This document shows, one piece after another, positions 34,507-45,470 of a stretch of DNA of 64,000 nt. A program made the translations under genes and the position numbers. Source of the stretch: Ascarosepion bandense (Eukaryota; Mollusca; Cephalopoda; Sepiida; Sepiidae); contig JBBBDQ010000191.1 in the NCBI GenBank assembly GCA_037127315.1, positions 15,237,001 through 15,301,000 on the forward strand, written 5' to 3'. Under the pieces are notes generated by a model. That model saw only the letters and a program-made list of their open reading frames with translations. It was not told the DNA's origin and did not search any database. How positions within the stretch are numbered: position 1 is the stretch's first letter; the number at the start of each line of letters is the position of its first letter.

Positions 34507-34826
34507 TAAGTGATTCAGGATGTGCGTTGTGGTACAGTGGATATCGGCTCGGAACGAGAAACCGGGGAGCCGAGTTCGAATTCCAGATGAATCCATTGTA
34601 TTCACTTACGCGCAAATACACTTGGGAAAGGTATTAATCCGTCTCTTCTTCCAGTTATGGGTTAAATAGCAAGACAGATTGGGTTCTATAGCCTTGGTCG
34701 GCAACCAGTCTACCGCAGAAAGCAATGGCAACCTACTGCGGGATAATCTTCTGCCCAGTCAGTCATGTCTCTTTCGAGACATCGCCCAAGCGTGTATCAC
34801 GTATGGCACCTAAACTGACTGATTCA
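34507..34826 (+). repeat. SINE-A, full-length reference copy
   Basis: Head 'gatgtgcgttgtggtacag' with an A-box-like 'agtggatatcgg' and B-box-like 'gagttcgaattcc'; then the middle block 'cttgggaaaggtattaatcc', 'tctaccgcagaaagcaatgg', the hairpin 'catgtctctttcgagacat' and the end 'cacgtatggcacctaaactg'. About 320 bp. Confidence 0.93.
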
Positions 34827-35259
34827 GTTTTTGCTGGAGGTTATTCTACTTACATTTTTGATTCTTAACGTTTTGGATTATCTTGTGAACACTCTTTTTG
34901 TTTCCAATGACAATCATCAGCAAAACAAAATTTCATGTCTACTAAGAAGCACAATGTCTGTGATGAGACACTGTTCAATGCATTTAGACTCTATCAAAGC
35001 TGGAAAGTGGAAATTGAGTATCTCTAGTCCAGATATGGCAGTAATTCATTATTTTCGGTATAATCTGATTTTTGTAAAGAGTGTTTTAAAAGTTAAACTA
35101 CTTCCTGGAGCGATAGAATGAGTTGACCTGCTAGAAAACGTCTACAAACTTCCTGTTTACAGGATAGAGATGAAAATGTGATTTACTGAAAAAGAATGAA
35201 GAAAACAAAGCATTGAATATCAGGAAAGTATTCACCAGTAACATGACTTAATTGATAAC

Positions 35260-35837
35260 TGTTAGGGCGCCGCTCCTATTTGACTACAAATGGACTGTTC
35301 CCATTGCTATATATAGCAATGGTGGATTCTCTACAGGGGATTCGTAGAGAGTCACTAGACTGACGACTCTGCGACACTGTCCGCTCTCTGCCTTCGGGTA
35401 GAGGGCGCTCTCTGCTTCCGAGCGGAGAGCATTGACCCAGTCGTGGTTCCGCCGAAGGGTGGAGGCACGACTGGGCAAAAATAGACTGACATTTTTTGGC
35501 CGGGCCATATAGCCCGGAAAGCCCAGATATAAACTAACCATGTGTCATATGTTGCCCTTACTGGGAGGGACAGCTAAATAATGTCGTAGAGAGTCACTTG
35601 AGAGTCTCTAATGAGTTACTGAAGAGTCAGTGCTAGTCGGTGAAGAGTTAGTCACACTTCCGGTGGCGTACCGAAAGTGATCACGTATACACACGTCTTA
35701 CGACGGATTGGACTCTTGTATCTTTCTATTGTAAATATTACTAATCACTTCTGTACATACTAACCGTCTTTCCGCGGAATACAACTTATATTCTGATTCT
35801 GTTGTTGAGTTATTCATTTATACTTAACGACATAACA
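35260..35837 (+). mobile_element. Solo LTR
   Basis: 578 bp beginning TGTTAGGGCGCC and ending ACATAACA, flanked on both sides by the 5-bp duplication ATAAC (35255-35259 and 35838-35842). The interior is GC-rich for this window and holds several hairpins, including CCCAGTCGTG...CACGACTGGG near 35436-35475 and a palindrome around the TATATA near 35297-35318. No internal coding part remains. The strand is assigned arbitrarily. Confidence 0.9.
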
Positions 35838-36137
35838 ATAACTCAACGTCTACCTTTTATGAACTGTTTTTGGAAGAGCTATCAGTTTGAGGTTATGCTT
35901 GACGCTTCCAAAGATGTTATTAATTACAAGTGATACTAAATCGACTACTGGAGTGATCTGTAAGAAGAGGAGGCAGAGGCTATAAATTACAACCAAGTCC
36001 CATCATTTCGCATACACAGGGTCGAATCATCCTTATTTCTTTCGTATTCCATTGGTTAGAAGGAAGTTCGATTTGGCTAACCATTATTTTATTAAATAGA
36101 TTCCAAGAAGATGTTTCCTGGTCGTTATAATATTCAA

Positions 36138-36436
36138 TTCTAGTCAGTCAATTGCCATACGCGATGCACGCTTGAGCGATCTTGTTTCTTCCAAGACATG
36201 AATGACCGGACAGAAGATGTTCCTGCTGTAGGTTGCCATTATTTTCTGCAGTAGACTGGTTGCTAACCAAGTCTGTAGAACCCAATCTATCCTGTTATTT
36301 AGCCCATACTTGGAGGAAAGAGAGGGATTAGTACCTTTCCCAAGGGTATTTGCGCGTAAGTGAATGCAATGAATTGAACTGGAATTCGAAGACGGCTCTC
36401 CGATATTCTCATTCTCACACCACAACGCACATCCTA
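36138..36436 (-). repeat. SINE-A
   Basis: 3' end 'cagtcaattgccatacgcg' through to the head 'accacaacgcacatccta'. Confidence 0.88.
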
Positions 36437-36517
36437 TTCTAGAGTCAACCGTTATCTGCATACAACAATCCCATTCAGTAACTATCTACCTTGAGTAGCT
36501 TTTGGGCTTTGTATTGA

Positions 36518-36763
36518 GCCGAGTTCGAATTCCAGTTGAATTTATTGCATTCACTTACGCGCAAATATCCTTGGAAAAGGTATTAATCTGTCTCCTCCTT
36601 CCAGTTATGGGTTAAATAACAGGACAGATTGGGTTCTATAGCCTTGGCTGGCAACCAGTCTACCGCAGAAAGCAATGGCAACCTACTGCCCAGTCAGTCA
36701 TGTCTCTTTCGAGACATGATCGCCCAAGCGTGTTTCACGTATGGCACTTAACTGATTGAGTGA
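36518..36763 (+). repeat. SINE-A, 5'-truncated
   Basis: Starts at the B-box region 'gagccgagttcgaattcc' and runs to 'tatggcacttaactgattg'. It lies 80 bp from the inverted copy at 36138-36436. Confidence 0.9.
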
Positions 36764-36769
36764 ACAATA

Positions 36770-37590
36770 GTAAAAAAAAGAAAATAGATCATGAAAATTA
36801 TTCGAAATAACTGATATCCTAGATGAAAAACAAATGTGTGCAAAACTTGATGGAGAAGTGTGGGCGTCATTTTTTGAGCCCTATGTGGAAAGAGATGGAA
36901 CGTCAACGTAACCGAAAGCCGATGCAAGACAATGTTGCGTACTTCGATTATGTCCCACAGCCACCATTGATATTATGCTTTTTGAACGTAGGCAGGGATT
37001 TGTAGAGACAGTGATCAATTGTTGTCATCCGAAAGCACTTGCATGACTGGGCGGAAATGAAACAAAAGCAAATTGAAAGTGCCATCGATATCGAAATTAT
37101 TTTGTTTAAATTGTGATTGCTAATGCATGCGTTTGCCAAGTTGATGCAATGAATATGCATACACCTTGGTTCCTCCTCACATTAATATGATTGGTTGGTG
37201 ACAGCCATAAATACAGACTAAGGTGGGGATGCCTAGGACTACGCCTAAGCATACTGCATACAACTACGACGGGTACTGGTCCATTACGACTACTTGCTAC
37301 ATTTTCCTACCTGGTTACATTTGCCAAAACCACTTAGCTACTTCGAATAATATATATATATCCCTTTCCGGGCTTATCACAAGTGAAATGTATTCACGTG
37401 TAGAATTGTTTATCGTTTAAATGTAATGGGTTTAATAAACTTAGAATTCGATAAAAGCTATCACACGGAAACACACACATGCCAAAACTAAATACATACA
37501 TATACTTCAACCTAAATAGTTTCTTTTTTTCACACTTCCCACATGTTTGTAGCTATCAAGGAAGTAAATAATCTCCAAAAAAATAAATAC
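36770..37590. other. No recognised feature
   Basis: Mixed-composition DNA with short open frames and no recognised family. Confidence 0.4.
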
Positions 37591-37594
37591 AATG

Positions 37595-37722
37595 TCAATT
37601 GCCATCTTTTATCTTTTCGAATCCCTTTCATCTTTTATACTTTCTTCAATACCCCCTATACCCATCTTTTTCTTCCCAATGTGCACTAGTGGTGGTTCCT
37701 CCTTGCTTTGGGGTGACATTAC
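37595..37722 (+). repeat. LINE 3' UTR and tail fragment
   Basis: A CT-rich stretch followed by 'tcctccttgctttggggtga', the tail module of the Jockey/I-like family. Confidence 0.6.
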
Positions 37723-37869
37723 ACGAGTGGGACCGTGCCGTCAAAACTGACGGCAAAATATTTATATCGCTATGCTTTCCAAAATGACGGCAACGCATAT
37801 TGATATACTAATACTGAGTATCTTACATTAAGACATAAAAAATAATTCAAACCCCTGAGCGAAACGAGA

Positions 37870-37870
<1 letters not shown>

Positions 37871-37920
<50 letters not shown>

Positions 37921-37921
37921 A
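37871..37921. repeat. (TA)n(CA)n microsatellite
   Basis: TA run followed by a short CA run. Confidence 0.95.
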
Positions 37922-38111
37922 AACGGTCTTTATTATAGTAGAGAGTATATATATATGTTCTTTGTAGCTCGACAGCAAAATTGCAAAAAATAAAATAAGA
38001 CATGTTAAAACCGAACACGCGGCAAGAGCTTTCATAACTGGTGGTAAAGTGAATGAACTAAGCCGTCGCTGCCCTGCTATTGATTCTCTCCCCATGGGCA
38101 AGACAAGAGGG

Positions 38112-38113
<2 letters not shown>

Positions 38114-38171
<58 letters not shown>
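38114..38171. repeat. (TA)n(CA)n microsatellite
   Basis: TA run followed by a CA run, directly beside the tail of the inverted S2 SINE. Confidence 0.95.
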
Positions 38172-38174
38172 GAG

Positions 38175-38300
38175 AGCCTGCTCCGCTGCTCACCCACTTG
38201 CTTCCAAGCAGGATTGAAACTTGGCCGATTCGGTGTTAGCCGGAGTGCCTAGTCCCTAAGCCACTGCCACATGGAATGAGAGAGGCGGAAATTTTAGCTA
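38175..38300 (-). repeat. tRNA-like SINE, family S2
   Basis: The minus strand reads a tRNA-like head with 'ggcagtggcttagggactag' and 'caagtttcaatcctgctt'. Its tail runs into the (CA)n(TA)n tract. Confidence 0.75.
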
Positions 38301-38400
38301 TATATATAACTCAATTTATTATTGAAAATCGCAGAAGTGTTCATTGTTTTTGAAATTTTCCTATCCAGAGGGCTGAATCGTAATAAGACCATAATTTAAT

Positions 38401-38511
38401 AGTCATCCACATACAAGCCTGTTTCGCTATATCACAGCTCAACAGTGTGCCTAGACATTCACTTGCTTTCAGCCGGGATCGAAACTTGACCGATTTGGTG
38501 TCAGTTGGAGA
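38401..38511 (-). repeat. tRNA-like SINE, family S2
   Basis: The minus strand reads 'ccaactgacaccaaatcggt' and 'aagtttcgatcccggctg', then 'gcgaaacaggcttgtatgtg'. Confidence 0.78.
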
Positions 38512-38529
38512 TATATATTTTATAAGAGA

Positions 38530-40360
38530 GAGGATATAGTTTCTCTTTCGAGAGAAAGAGAAATTTGTCTTTTACTTTACTTAGGAAGCTTGTGAGTCCT
38601 GATTTTTTTCCTTTTTAGACTCAGTATTCATTCTTGTTTTTACTATTTTCTTTTCATTCCTTTTTTGTTTTTTCTCCCATTTTAATAATACATCTTATTT
38701 TAGTCATTGTTCCTCGTTTCCTTGTTGTCTGTATGTCGCCTTGCAAATTTCGTATATATATATATATATATACTGTTGAGTTATGATAATTTCTAACGCC
38801 AAGACTGTCATTTTTTTCAGTAATTTCTACTGATAAAAAGGTATTTTGGCAAAATTTTCGTAAAGTATTTGCTATTGAGTGTCGATAGAGCGTTAAGTTT
38901 CCTGCAAAGAATTTGTTACTTTAACTGAACAGTTTCATGCTAAATCATATATATATGTATATTTAGTTTACAAGTATTCATCCAAACGAGCTTGATTAAC
39001 CCGAGAACAATAACCATCTGTATATATTACCTAGCGCAAATCACGCCATTTTAATTACAATTTAATTAAATTTTCAGTACCTGATTTTCTTACCTGAATA
39101 ATGTTTTTCGTTTCTTAACTCAAAATACAAATTTTGAAGTGCCTGCATTTAAAATATTTCAAATAAGGATTTATATTTAATATTTTTTTATATTTTTTTT
39201 AATAAAATCGGGTATGATATACCCATGGTTAGTTATGGTGTAACTTTTATTGATGGTTAGTGTTCCAGGGTTTTAAAAAAGCCGACAAGATGTGTATTTA
39301 ATTATTTATTATAATCTGTCCAAAGTTCATGTTTTAATTCAAGTACTTTCAACCGTGCCAGTCATTTTCAAGAATCAATGTGGTGTCTTTGGGGTGAGCA
39401 GAATAGGTTTGTCCATATCCTGGTATTCTTTGGAAAGCATAAAATTTGCAATTGTCTACGATGACGTCATGTGTAAAGGTTATTGAGAACAAGGTGACAG
39501 CAATGGCATTATATATATATATATATATATATGTAAATTCCAAGTGAAGAGGACTCAAGGTTTTACTATTTTGAGTGCCCCGGCATTTATTTTATTATAA
39601 AATGTAAATCATCTGCACAACCAATATCAAGCATTGTCTGATGATGAGAATCTATCTCGAAACATAGAAATTTCCGTGTCGCAATGTACAATTAATTCAT
39701 AGCTATATCATTTTTATTGACCTTTAAATATCTCTTCATACGCGTGCATCTTTTTGTATATTTACATAACTTTGTCCGTTTGCTAAAAGGTAATTTTAAA
39801 AACAAAGTAATGCTTTGGGGTGATTTCACGTATAAATGGTACCCCTATATATCTGAGAACATACATTTTAGCGTACTATAAATGGAAGACAACCTAACGA
39901 AATAGTTTTTCAGCATACACTAACCTTCAATGGTCTTTTTTCAGATTATTCGAGAGCATTGAACAACAATTTCCATTTAGATACAAGAAATGAAAATGGC
40001 ACGCTGTGTTCGTGATGCTAGTTACCAAACAGAGAAATTCGGAGAAAGTTACCGCACTTCAACCTGAAATTCCTCATCATCAGTGCCCAGAAATGCATGG
40101 TAAAAATGAGTTAGTTGCCACGTTGATAAGCAGTAAGTTCATATCGTTTGTGAGAATGTTCCTCAGATCGTAAGCATCCAGTCCCGCGTCATGCCACCGC
40201 ATTGAGTGTAAAGATAGTAAAGTCGAGAGTCAATCGCTATCTCGCCTCATTACCGTCATAATCTTCACTTCCTTCTACTTCCTATTATGTTCATTCATAT
40301 CACGCGTCACATTCAGTAATCCTCTGCCATCAGTGACCCTTGAGCCTTATAGCAGTTTTC
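38530..40360. other. AT-rich DNA without recognised gene
   Basis: (TA)n runs at 38754-38772 and 39511-39532. A TGACGTCA palindrome occurs near 39461 but without promoter context. A possible LINE tail remnant 'atgctttggggtgatttcac' lies near 39809. Confidence 0.45.
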
Positions 40361-40365
40361 TAATC

Positions 40366-40470
40366 GTAGCTTAGATGCATCACAAGGCCAAAAGTATGGA
40401 TCACGCAGCAAAGAATGAACTCACTACTCAGTTGTAACTGATCTAGCAAGACCTGCTTACTAATCATAAC
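40366..40470 (-). repeat. tRNA-like SINE, family S3
   Basis: The plus strand reads 'catcacaaggccaaaagtat' and 'ctgatctagcaagacctgct', the inverse of the family at 1168-1290. Confidence 0.6.
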
Positions 40471-40796
40471 ACTACGTCGAAGTGCATCAAATGATTTTCC
40501 AGCACAATCATACTCTGAATTCAGATAAGCGTATGTACTCATGGGGATGGGCTGACACCCCCCAAAAAATATTTGCCACTCCAATGTAAAAGTGATGTGA
40601 ACTGAAATTATAACTCATTGAAAGAAAGAAGTTGTTGCTTTTTATTCATGACTTTTTACAATCTGGGAACTAGCCACAATTACCTTAAAATTAACTGTAT
40701 TAACATTAAACTCTTTAAGTCAATTCTTTGATTTTAAAGCCCGCTCGTCCACGCAAAACCAAAACCAGGCCTGACATATATATATATATATATATT

Positions 40797-40846
40797 GTCA
40801 TCCGCAGACAGATCTGTTTCGCCGTATCACAGCTCATCAGTACAGA
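40797..40846 (-). repeat. S2 SINE tail fragment between (TA)n tracts
   Basis: 'cagatctgtttcgccgtatc' and 'acagctcatcagtac' match the S2 tail. (TA)n lies on both sides (40777-40794 and 40849-40872). Confidence 0.7.
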
Positions 40847-41039
40847 AATATATATATATATATATATATATAATTCAAACATATCCGCCTATTATGATTC
40901 AAGAACACCATATGCACACTGAAATAAAACTAAAATCAAGACTTGAAGATTAAAAAAAATCAAACCTGAACACATAAAATAGAAGAGTTATAGTCTAATT
41001 GCCAATTTCCCTTCTTTGTATCAACTATTCGAACTTAAT

Positions 41040-41700
41040 TTCCCGTAATTCGCTATATTCTTTCCTTCCCGCCTTCCACAGCAGCCTCGTTTTAGGGGCC
41101 GCGCTGAGTCTTACAAAACGCTGAACGTGACAAGATGGCGTCTTTTTTTTTTCCGCATCAACTTTGTTAATTATCTCCAGTGTTAAAAAATATATACAAA
41201 GGCAGCAAAATAAATGCATCTTCTGTGATTAATTAAGTTGATTCAATTTGTGGACAAGTGTATCCAATCCTGCTGAGTCCGAATCAGATCTAAGTGACCA
41301 ATTACTCCAGTGAATGTACACGCGGCAGGAGGCCAAACAGGACGCAACAGGGAGTCACCGGTGACTGCCACTGCCAGGTGACCGTCCGACATCATCATCC
41401 GCTCAATGCATCGATTCAGTTTCTTCGTTCCGGGACTATAAAATAAAGCGGCCAGTTGGGGTTCCGGTTTGTCTTTTACTCTTGTCCAGTCATGCCAGGC
41501 CTGATGAAATAAAGGGGAAGGTGGGTCTGAGCCCCACCAGCTGTGCAGAATGTTATGGATGCTATGAAAGTGTAACATCATCCAGAGATAAATGTTAGGC
41601 TGTGTGTGTATGAGAAAAAGAGAAGGTGAAAGAGAACGGACAGAAAAAGCAAGGGGTTTACAGTGAAAAGTAGACAGGTTCAAAATATATTTAAAAAAAA
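41040..41700 (-). other. Lower-repeat, GC-richer stretch with a 146-residue frame
   Basis: A minus-strand frame at 41243-41683 has no family I recognise. The part from WHDWTRVKDKPEPQLAALF to GVIGHLDLIRTQ looks less biased than neighbouring spurious frames. The plus strand has 'caagatggcgtc' near 41130, resembling a YY1 site. It could be an unannotated exon, an old element or chance. I do not call it a gene. Confidence 0.2.
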
Positions 41701-41997
41701 AAAGAAATTGCGTAAATTTTATTTAAGGCTATTTGTATGTTTCGTGTTTTATAAGCTGTTTTCTGTGTGTATGATGGAGTGAGTTAGAAAAATAGAAACC
41801 TCAAAGAGAAAGAGGTGTTTAAGTGCATGTGAAAGTGAATATGTAGTCCTATATAAATGCGTTTTTAAGATTAGCCTAGTGTTGTGCAATAATAGTGGAA
41901 CATAAACTGCATTTAGAGCAGTCCATTCACTTATGAAAAAATCAGTGTCGATGACTGGCGTTTGTATACCCCGCATGCATATACATATATATATATA

Positions 41998-42292
41998 TTC
42001 TAAACATATGCTGTTAAATATAAGAGACAATGAATGTCTATTATGTTTAATCATGAGCCGTTCTAAACGTCGTATTTTGGCTTTAATTTCAGTTGAAAAT
42101 AAAGACAACAATTCTCCAAAATTTGGATAATTTTTTATTAGAAGCAAATTAATAAAAAATTTTGCAAATGTTGGAAAATTTTTGTCTTTATTTTCAACTG
42201 AAATTAAAGCCAAAATACGACGTTTAGAACGGCTCATGATTAAACATAATAGACATTCATTGTCTCTTATATTTAACAGCATATGTTTAGAA
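41998..42292. repeat. 295-bp near-perfect palindrome
   Basis: The sequence from 41998 to about 42110 returns exactly inverted at about 42182-42292 (for example 'gccgttctaaacgtcgtatt' left and 'aatacgacgtttagaacggc' right). Inward of that the arms continue with about five mismatches to a centre of fewer than ten bases near 42145. Both strands can read the same peptide (NECLLCLIMSRSKRRILAL), a consequence of the palindrome. Confidence 0.97.
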
Positions 42293-42309
42293 AATTATTT
42301 GCTGCCTCG

Positions 42310-42350
<41 letters not shown>

Positions 42351-42353
<3 letters not shown>

Positions 42354-42499
42354 CACGTTAAAATTCCCCACTCCCTAAACCATGTGAGACTCCGACTGAC
42401 ACCAAAACGGTCGAGTTTCGATCCCAACTAGAAGCAAGTGGATGTTTCTAGTCACACTGATAAGATTTAATACAGCGAAACAGGCTTGTATGTGAATGA

Positions 42500-42502
<3 letters not shown>
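42351..42502 (+). repeat. tRNA-like SINE, family S2
   Basis: Head 'tccgactgacaccaaaacgg', 'gagtttcgatcccaacta', tail 'gcgaaacaggcttgtatgtg'. It is followed by (TA)n at 42503-42539 and preceded by (TA)n at 42312-42352. Confidence 0.82.
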
Positions 42503-42539
<37 letters not shown>

Positions 42540-42542
<3 letters not shown>

Positions 42543-42702
42543 ATCCGTAGACAGATCTGTTTGACTGTATCACAGCTTATTAGTACGGTTAGAGATCTGA
42601 TTGCTTTTAAACCAGGATTGTAACGCGACCGAATTGGCGTCAGTCGGTGATTCTATCTCTGAGCTATGAGCGCTCGGTAGAAGAAGGCAGACTTTTAGCA
42701 TA
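42540..42702 (-). repeat. tRNA-like SINE, family S2
   Basis: Opposite orientation to 42351-42502, tail to tail across the (TA)n tract. The minus strand has 'catagctcagagatagaatc' (A-box-like) and 'cgcgttacaatcctggtt' (B-box-like). Confidence 0.82.
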
Positions 42703-43540
42703 TGATGTATCATACGCCAGTAGCCAGAGTGCTCTAATTCATTACTGAATGAGCGATGCGTAGTTGCTAGAGTAGCTACTGTTTTTTCAAAGTCTACCTT
42801 TCTTCCAGAGTGCTCAATCAGGGTGTGAAAGCGTAAAAGTGGATACTAAAACAACACCCAGCGGTGACAGCCTATTTCATGCTTAAACGCAGTCGTCAGG
42901 CCACGTCGCGCTAAAATATGAAATAGATGTTAACTTCAATATCGACTTTTATATTTAAATACACTTTATCCCAGATATTGAACATAAATATAGCGTATCT
43001 TAATTTTTTATGTCTCATCAGGTAGTTTAATGATGGTAATAAGCGTTACGTTTATTTCTATCGTAAAACTGCCTGATGAGACATTGTTCTTTCGATGTCA
43101 AAACAAAATGAATAAAAAGAGGGCAGAGGATAGAGGTGATTAATGGACGTGTTGAAAAGTTTATAGACAGATTTAACGGTAGAAGATAAGGTATGGTCCT
43201 TTACAGCCTTTATGGCCAGTCCTTTGGGTTTAACAAAGAGAAAAAAATAACATATTAAACCAGAGGCTTGAAACCACAGTAAACTGCAAACACATTAAAG
43301 AACTAACCTTACAATCATGCTAAAATTACAAAAGCTAAAGTTAAGATCTCTAGAAACGATAAACCTTTATAGTATTAGCCACACTCTTACCTCAAATTTT
43401 ACCTTCATTTCATACTATAAACTGTGATCTAATTAAAGTTTTATATAAAAAAGATTTCCTAAATTTTAAACATTTAGTACCATTAAATATAAAAAATAGA
43501 TTATAAAAACTAAATTTAAATACAAAAATATTTGTAGTCG
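42703..43540. other. No recognised feature
   Basis: 'gtctcatcaggtagtttaat' near 43012 recurs inverted near 43069 ('aaaactgcctgatgagac'), a short inverted pair. Nothing else. Confidence 0.4.
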
Positions 43541-43543
43541 TAT

Positions 43544-43546
<3 letters not shown>

Positions 43547-43588
<42 letters not shown>
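43547..43588. repeat. (TA)n microsatellite
   Basis: Pure TA run. Confidence 0.95.
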
Positions 43589-43591
<3 letters not shown>

Positions 43592-43854
43592 TAATGTCAT
43601 AACCCTTCGGGACTTGGTTGATCATATTCTACTCAGTTTTCTGTTTTTGTTGCTCTCAACACTATTTGTCCCTTTACGGTAATTTTTTTTTTTGTCATAC
43701 TTCATCTTTTTTTGATTGGCATAAATTTGTCAGGAAGAGCGAATTAAAAATTGCAGATAGCAAAATTAAACAAGTTCTGAAATTTAGAAACGACGTCTAA
43801 TAAAAATGCGTCGAGACTGGTGTTATAAAACGAAAGAATAACACATATCAGTTC

Positions 43855-44335
43855 GGCATTTAGTCTCCTTTGAAGTAGTCTCCCCTTTACACAACGTCGT
43901 TTCCATTGATACAAGCATTCTTGGAGCTTCTTTTGGGGTAATAGCTAGCATCTGCCTCGTCGCATTCTCTTGCATCTCCTCGATGTCTTAAAATATTGTT
44001 CCTTACAAATGGAACTTGATTGTTGAAAAGCGGGAAAAAAAGCAAGAGGCGAGACCTGCGGAACATGGCGGTTGTCGGACCTGGGAAAGTTACCCTTCGT
44101 CAAAAACTCCTTTGCTGGTGAACAGCATCCTGTAAAAACCGCAACGCGTCACGATAGTACTCCTTGTTTATTGTCTGACCAGGTGGAGCATACTCATGAT
44201 GAACAATTCTCTTATAAGTGGAGAAAACTGTCAGCAGTTTCTTCACATTGCTTCGACTCATTCGTGCTTTCTTCGGTCTCGGGGAGGAGTCAGGGGTCTT
44301 CTTTTGCGAAGAAAGAGCCATGATTTCGGGGTCAT
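43855..44335 (-). pseudogene. mariner-superfamily transposase, internally deleted
   Basis: The minus strand reads PRPKKARMSRSNVKKLLTVF, KRIVHHEYAPPGQTINKEYY and FLQDAVHQQRSF, the central region before the second catalytic Asp. After a missing segment it reads the C-terminal DIEEMQENATRQMLAITPKE and ECLYQWKRRCVKG. The catalytic centre around the second Asp is deleted. A different lineage from the mariner at 21814-23530. Confidence 0.82.
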
Positions 44336-44479
44336 GTTATTGACATCCGGACTTCCATCACTTCCCACCACTGTAATGTAGCTTTCCTGTGCCTTTTCTA
44401 TGGATATTTTAATGGTAATTATTCTTATGAGCTTTGCTCTATAGTACCTAGACTTTATGAATTTACGCGCAGTACTAGA

Positions 44480-44782
44480 TGTGTGTTGTGGTGCAGTGGA
44501 TATCGGCTCGGAACGAGAAATCGGGGAGCCGAGTTCGAATTCCAGTTGAATTCATTGCATTCACTTACGCGCAAATACCCTTGGGAAAGGTATTAATCCG
44601 TTTCTTCCTTCCAGTTATGAGTTAAATAACAGGACAGATTGGGTTCTATAGCCTTGGCTGGAAACCAGTCTACCGCAGAAAGTAATGGCAACCTACTGCG
44701 GGATAATCTTTGGCCTCAGTCAATCATGTATCTTTCGAGACATGATCGCCCAAGCGTGTTTCACGTATGGTACTTAACTGAC
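44480..44782 (+). repeat. SINE-A, full length
   Basis: 'gatgtgtgttgtggtgcagt' to 'tggtacttaactgactaac', with the hairpin. Confidence 0.92.
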
Positions 44783-44789
44783 TAACTAG

Positions 44790-45025
44790 ATTGGAGCTGA
44801 GTTCGAATTCCAGTTGCGTTCTCTGTATTCACTTACGCGCAAATAATCTTAAGGCATTAATCCATCTCTTCTCTTGGGTTCTATAGCTTTGGTTGGCAAC
44901 TAGTCTACCACAGAAAGTAATGGCAAACTATTGCGGGAAAATCTTCCGTCCAGTTTGTCATATCTCTTTCGAGACATGATCAGCAAAGCGTGCATCATGT
45001 ATGGCACTTAACTGACTGACTAGAT
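44790..45025 (+). repeat. SINE-A, partial, tandem to the previous copy
   Basis: Starts at 'gagctgagttcgaattcc' and ends 'cacttaactgactgactag'. Same orientation, and less than 10 bp after the preceding copy. Confidence 0.88.
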
Positions 45026-45129
45026 TGACAACAAGTTCCCGTCGTTTTACAGTTGAGTTGACGAGATGTAATCGTAACTTCTTTGTTAATTGTTTCTTTT
45101 CTCGTATTTAAATGCAATGTCAGTGATTA

Positions 45130-45340
45130 TTTATGTTCACGGGGCGGATAGAAGGAAGAAGAGACAAGGGAAAACAACGCGTGACATACTTGATGAACTT
45201 GAGCAGATGGATGGAGGAACGGGAGTTGAGCGGGATAACAGGAAAAGGGGTGTTAAAATCTACAAAGGATAGGAAGATGTGGAGGGCCATGATCGCCTAC
45301 GTCTTGAAGGCACATAGCACATAGAATAATAAGAAGAAGA
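45130..45340 (+). pseudogene. RTE-like LINE 3' fragment
   Basis: Reads GRIEGRRDKGKQR and ends 'ggccatgatcgcctacgtct' followed by an AATAATAAGAAGAAG tail, matching the end of the copies at 30697-31880 and 32570-32969. Confidence 0.75.
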
Positions 45341-45344
45341 CTGT

Positions 45345-45470
45345 CTTCTTCATTCCTATTCTTTTTTTCCTCAATCCTTAATGTTTTCTTTTTCTTATTC
45401 TTTTATGCTCAGTAATCCTTCGTTTCTTAGTGGCTTTATTGCCTTGCTTCAGGTGAAATGATAAAAAAGA
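45345..45470 (+). repeat. LINE 3' UTR and tail fragment
   Basis: A CT-rich stretch then 'attgccttgcttcaggtgaa' and poly-A, the shared tail module. Confidence 0.65.

Noticed and set aside
37770..38197. Frames rich in alternating Tyr-Ile
   Set aside because: Translations of (TA)n microsatellites. The same applies to similar frames near 17163, 26522, 31206, 40728 and 43410.
39455..39470. TGACGTCA as a CRE promoter site
   Set aside because: An isolated 8-mer without a transcription start, TATA box or neighbouring exon; expected by chance in 64 kb.
41749..42282. 177-residue minus-strand frame
   Set aside because: It runs through the palindrome and AT-rich flank, and both strands give the same peptide because of the inverted repeat.
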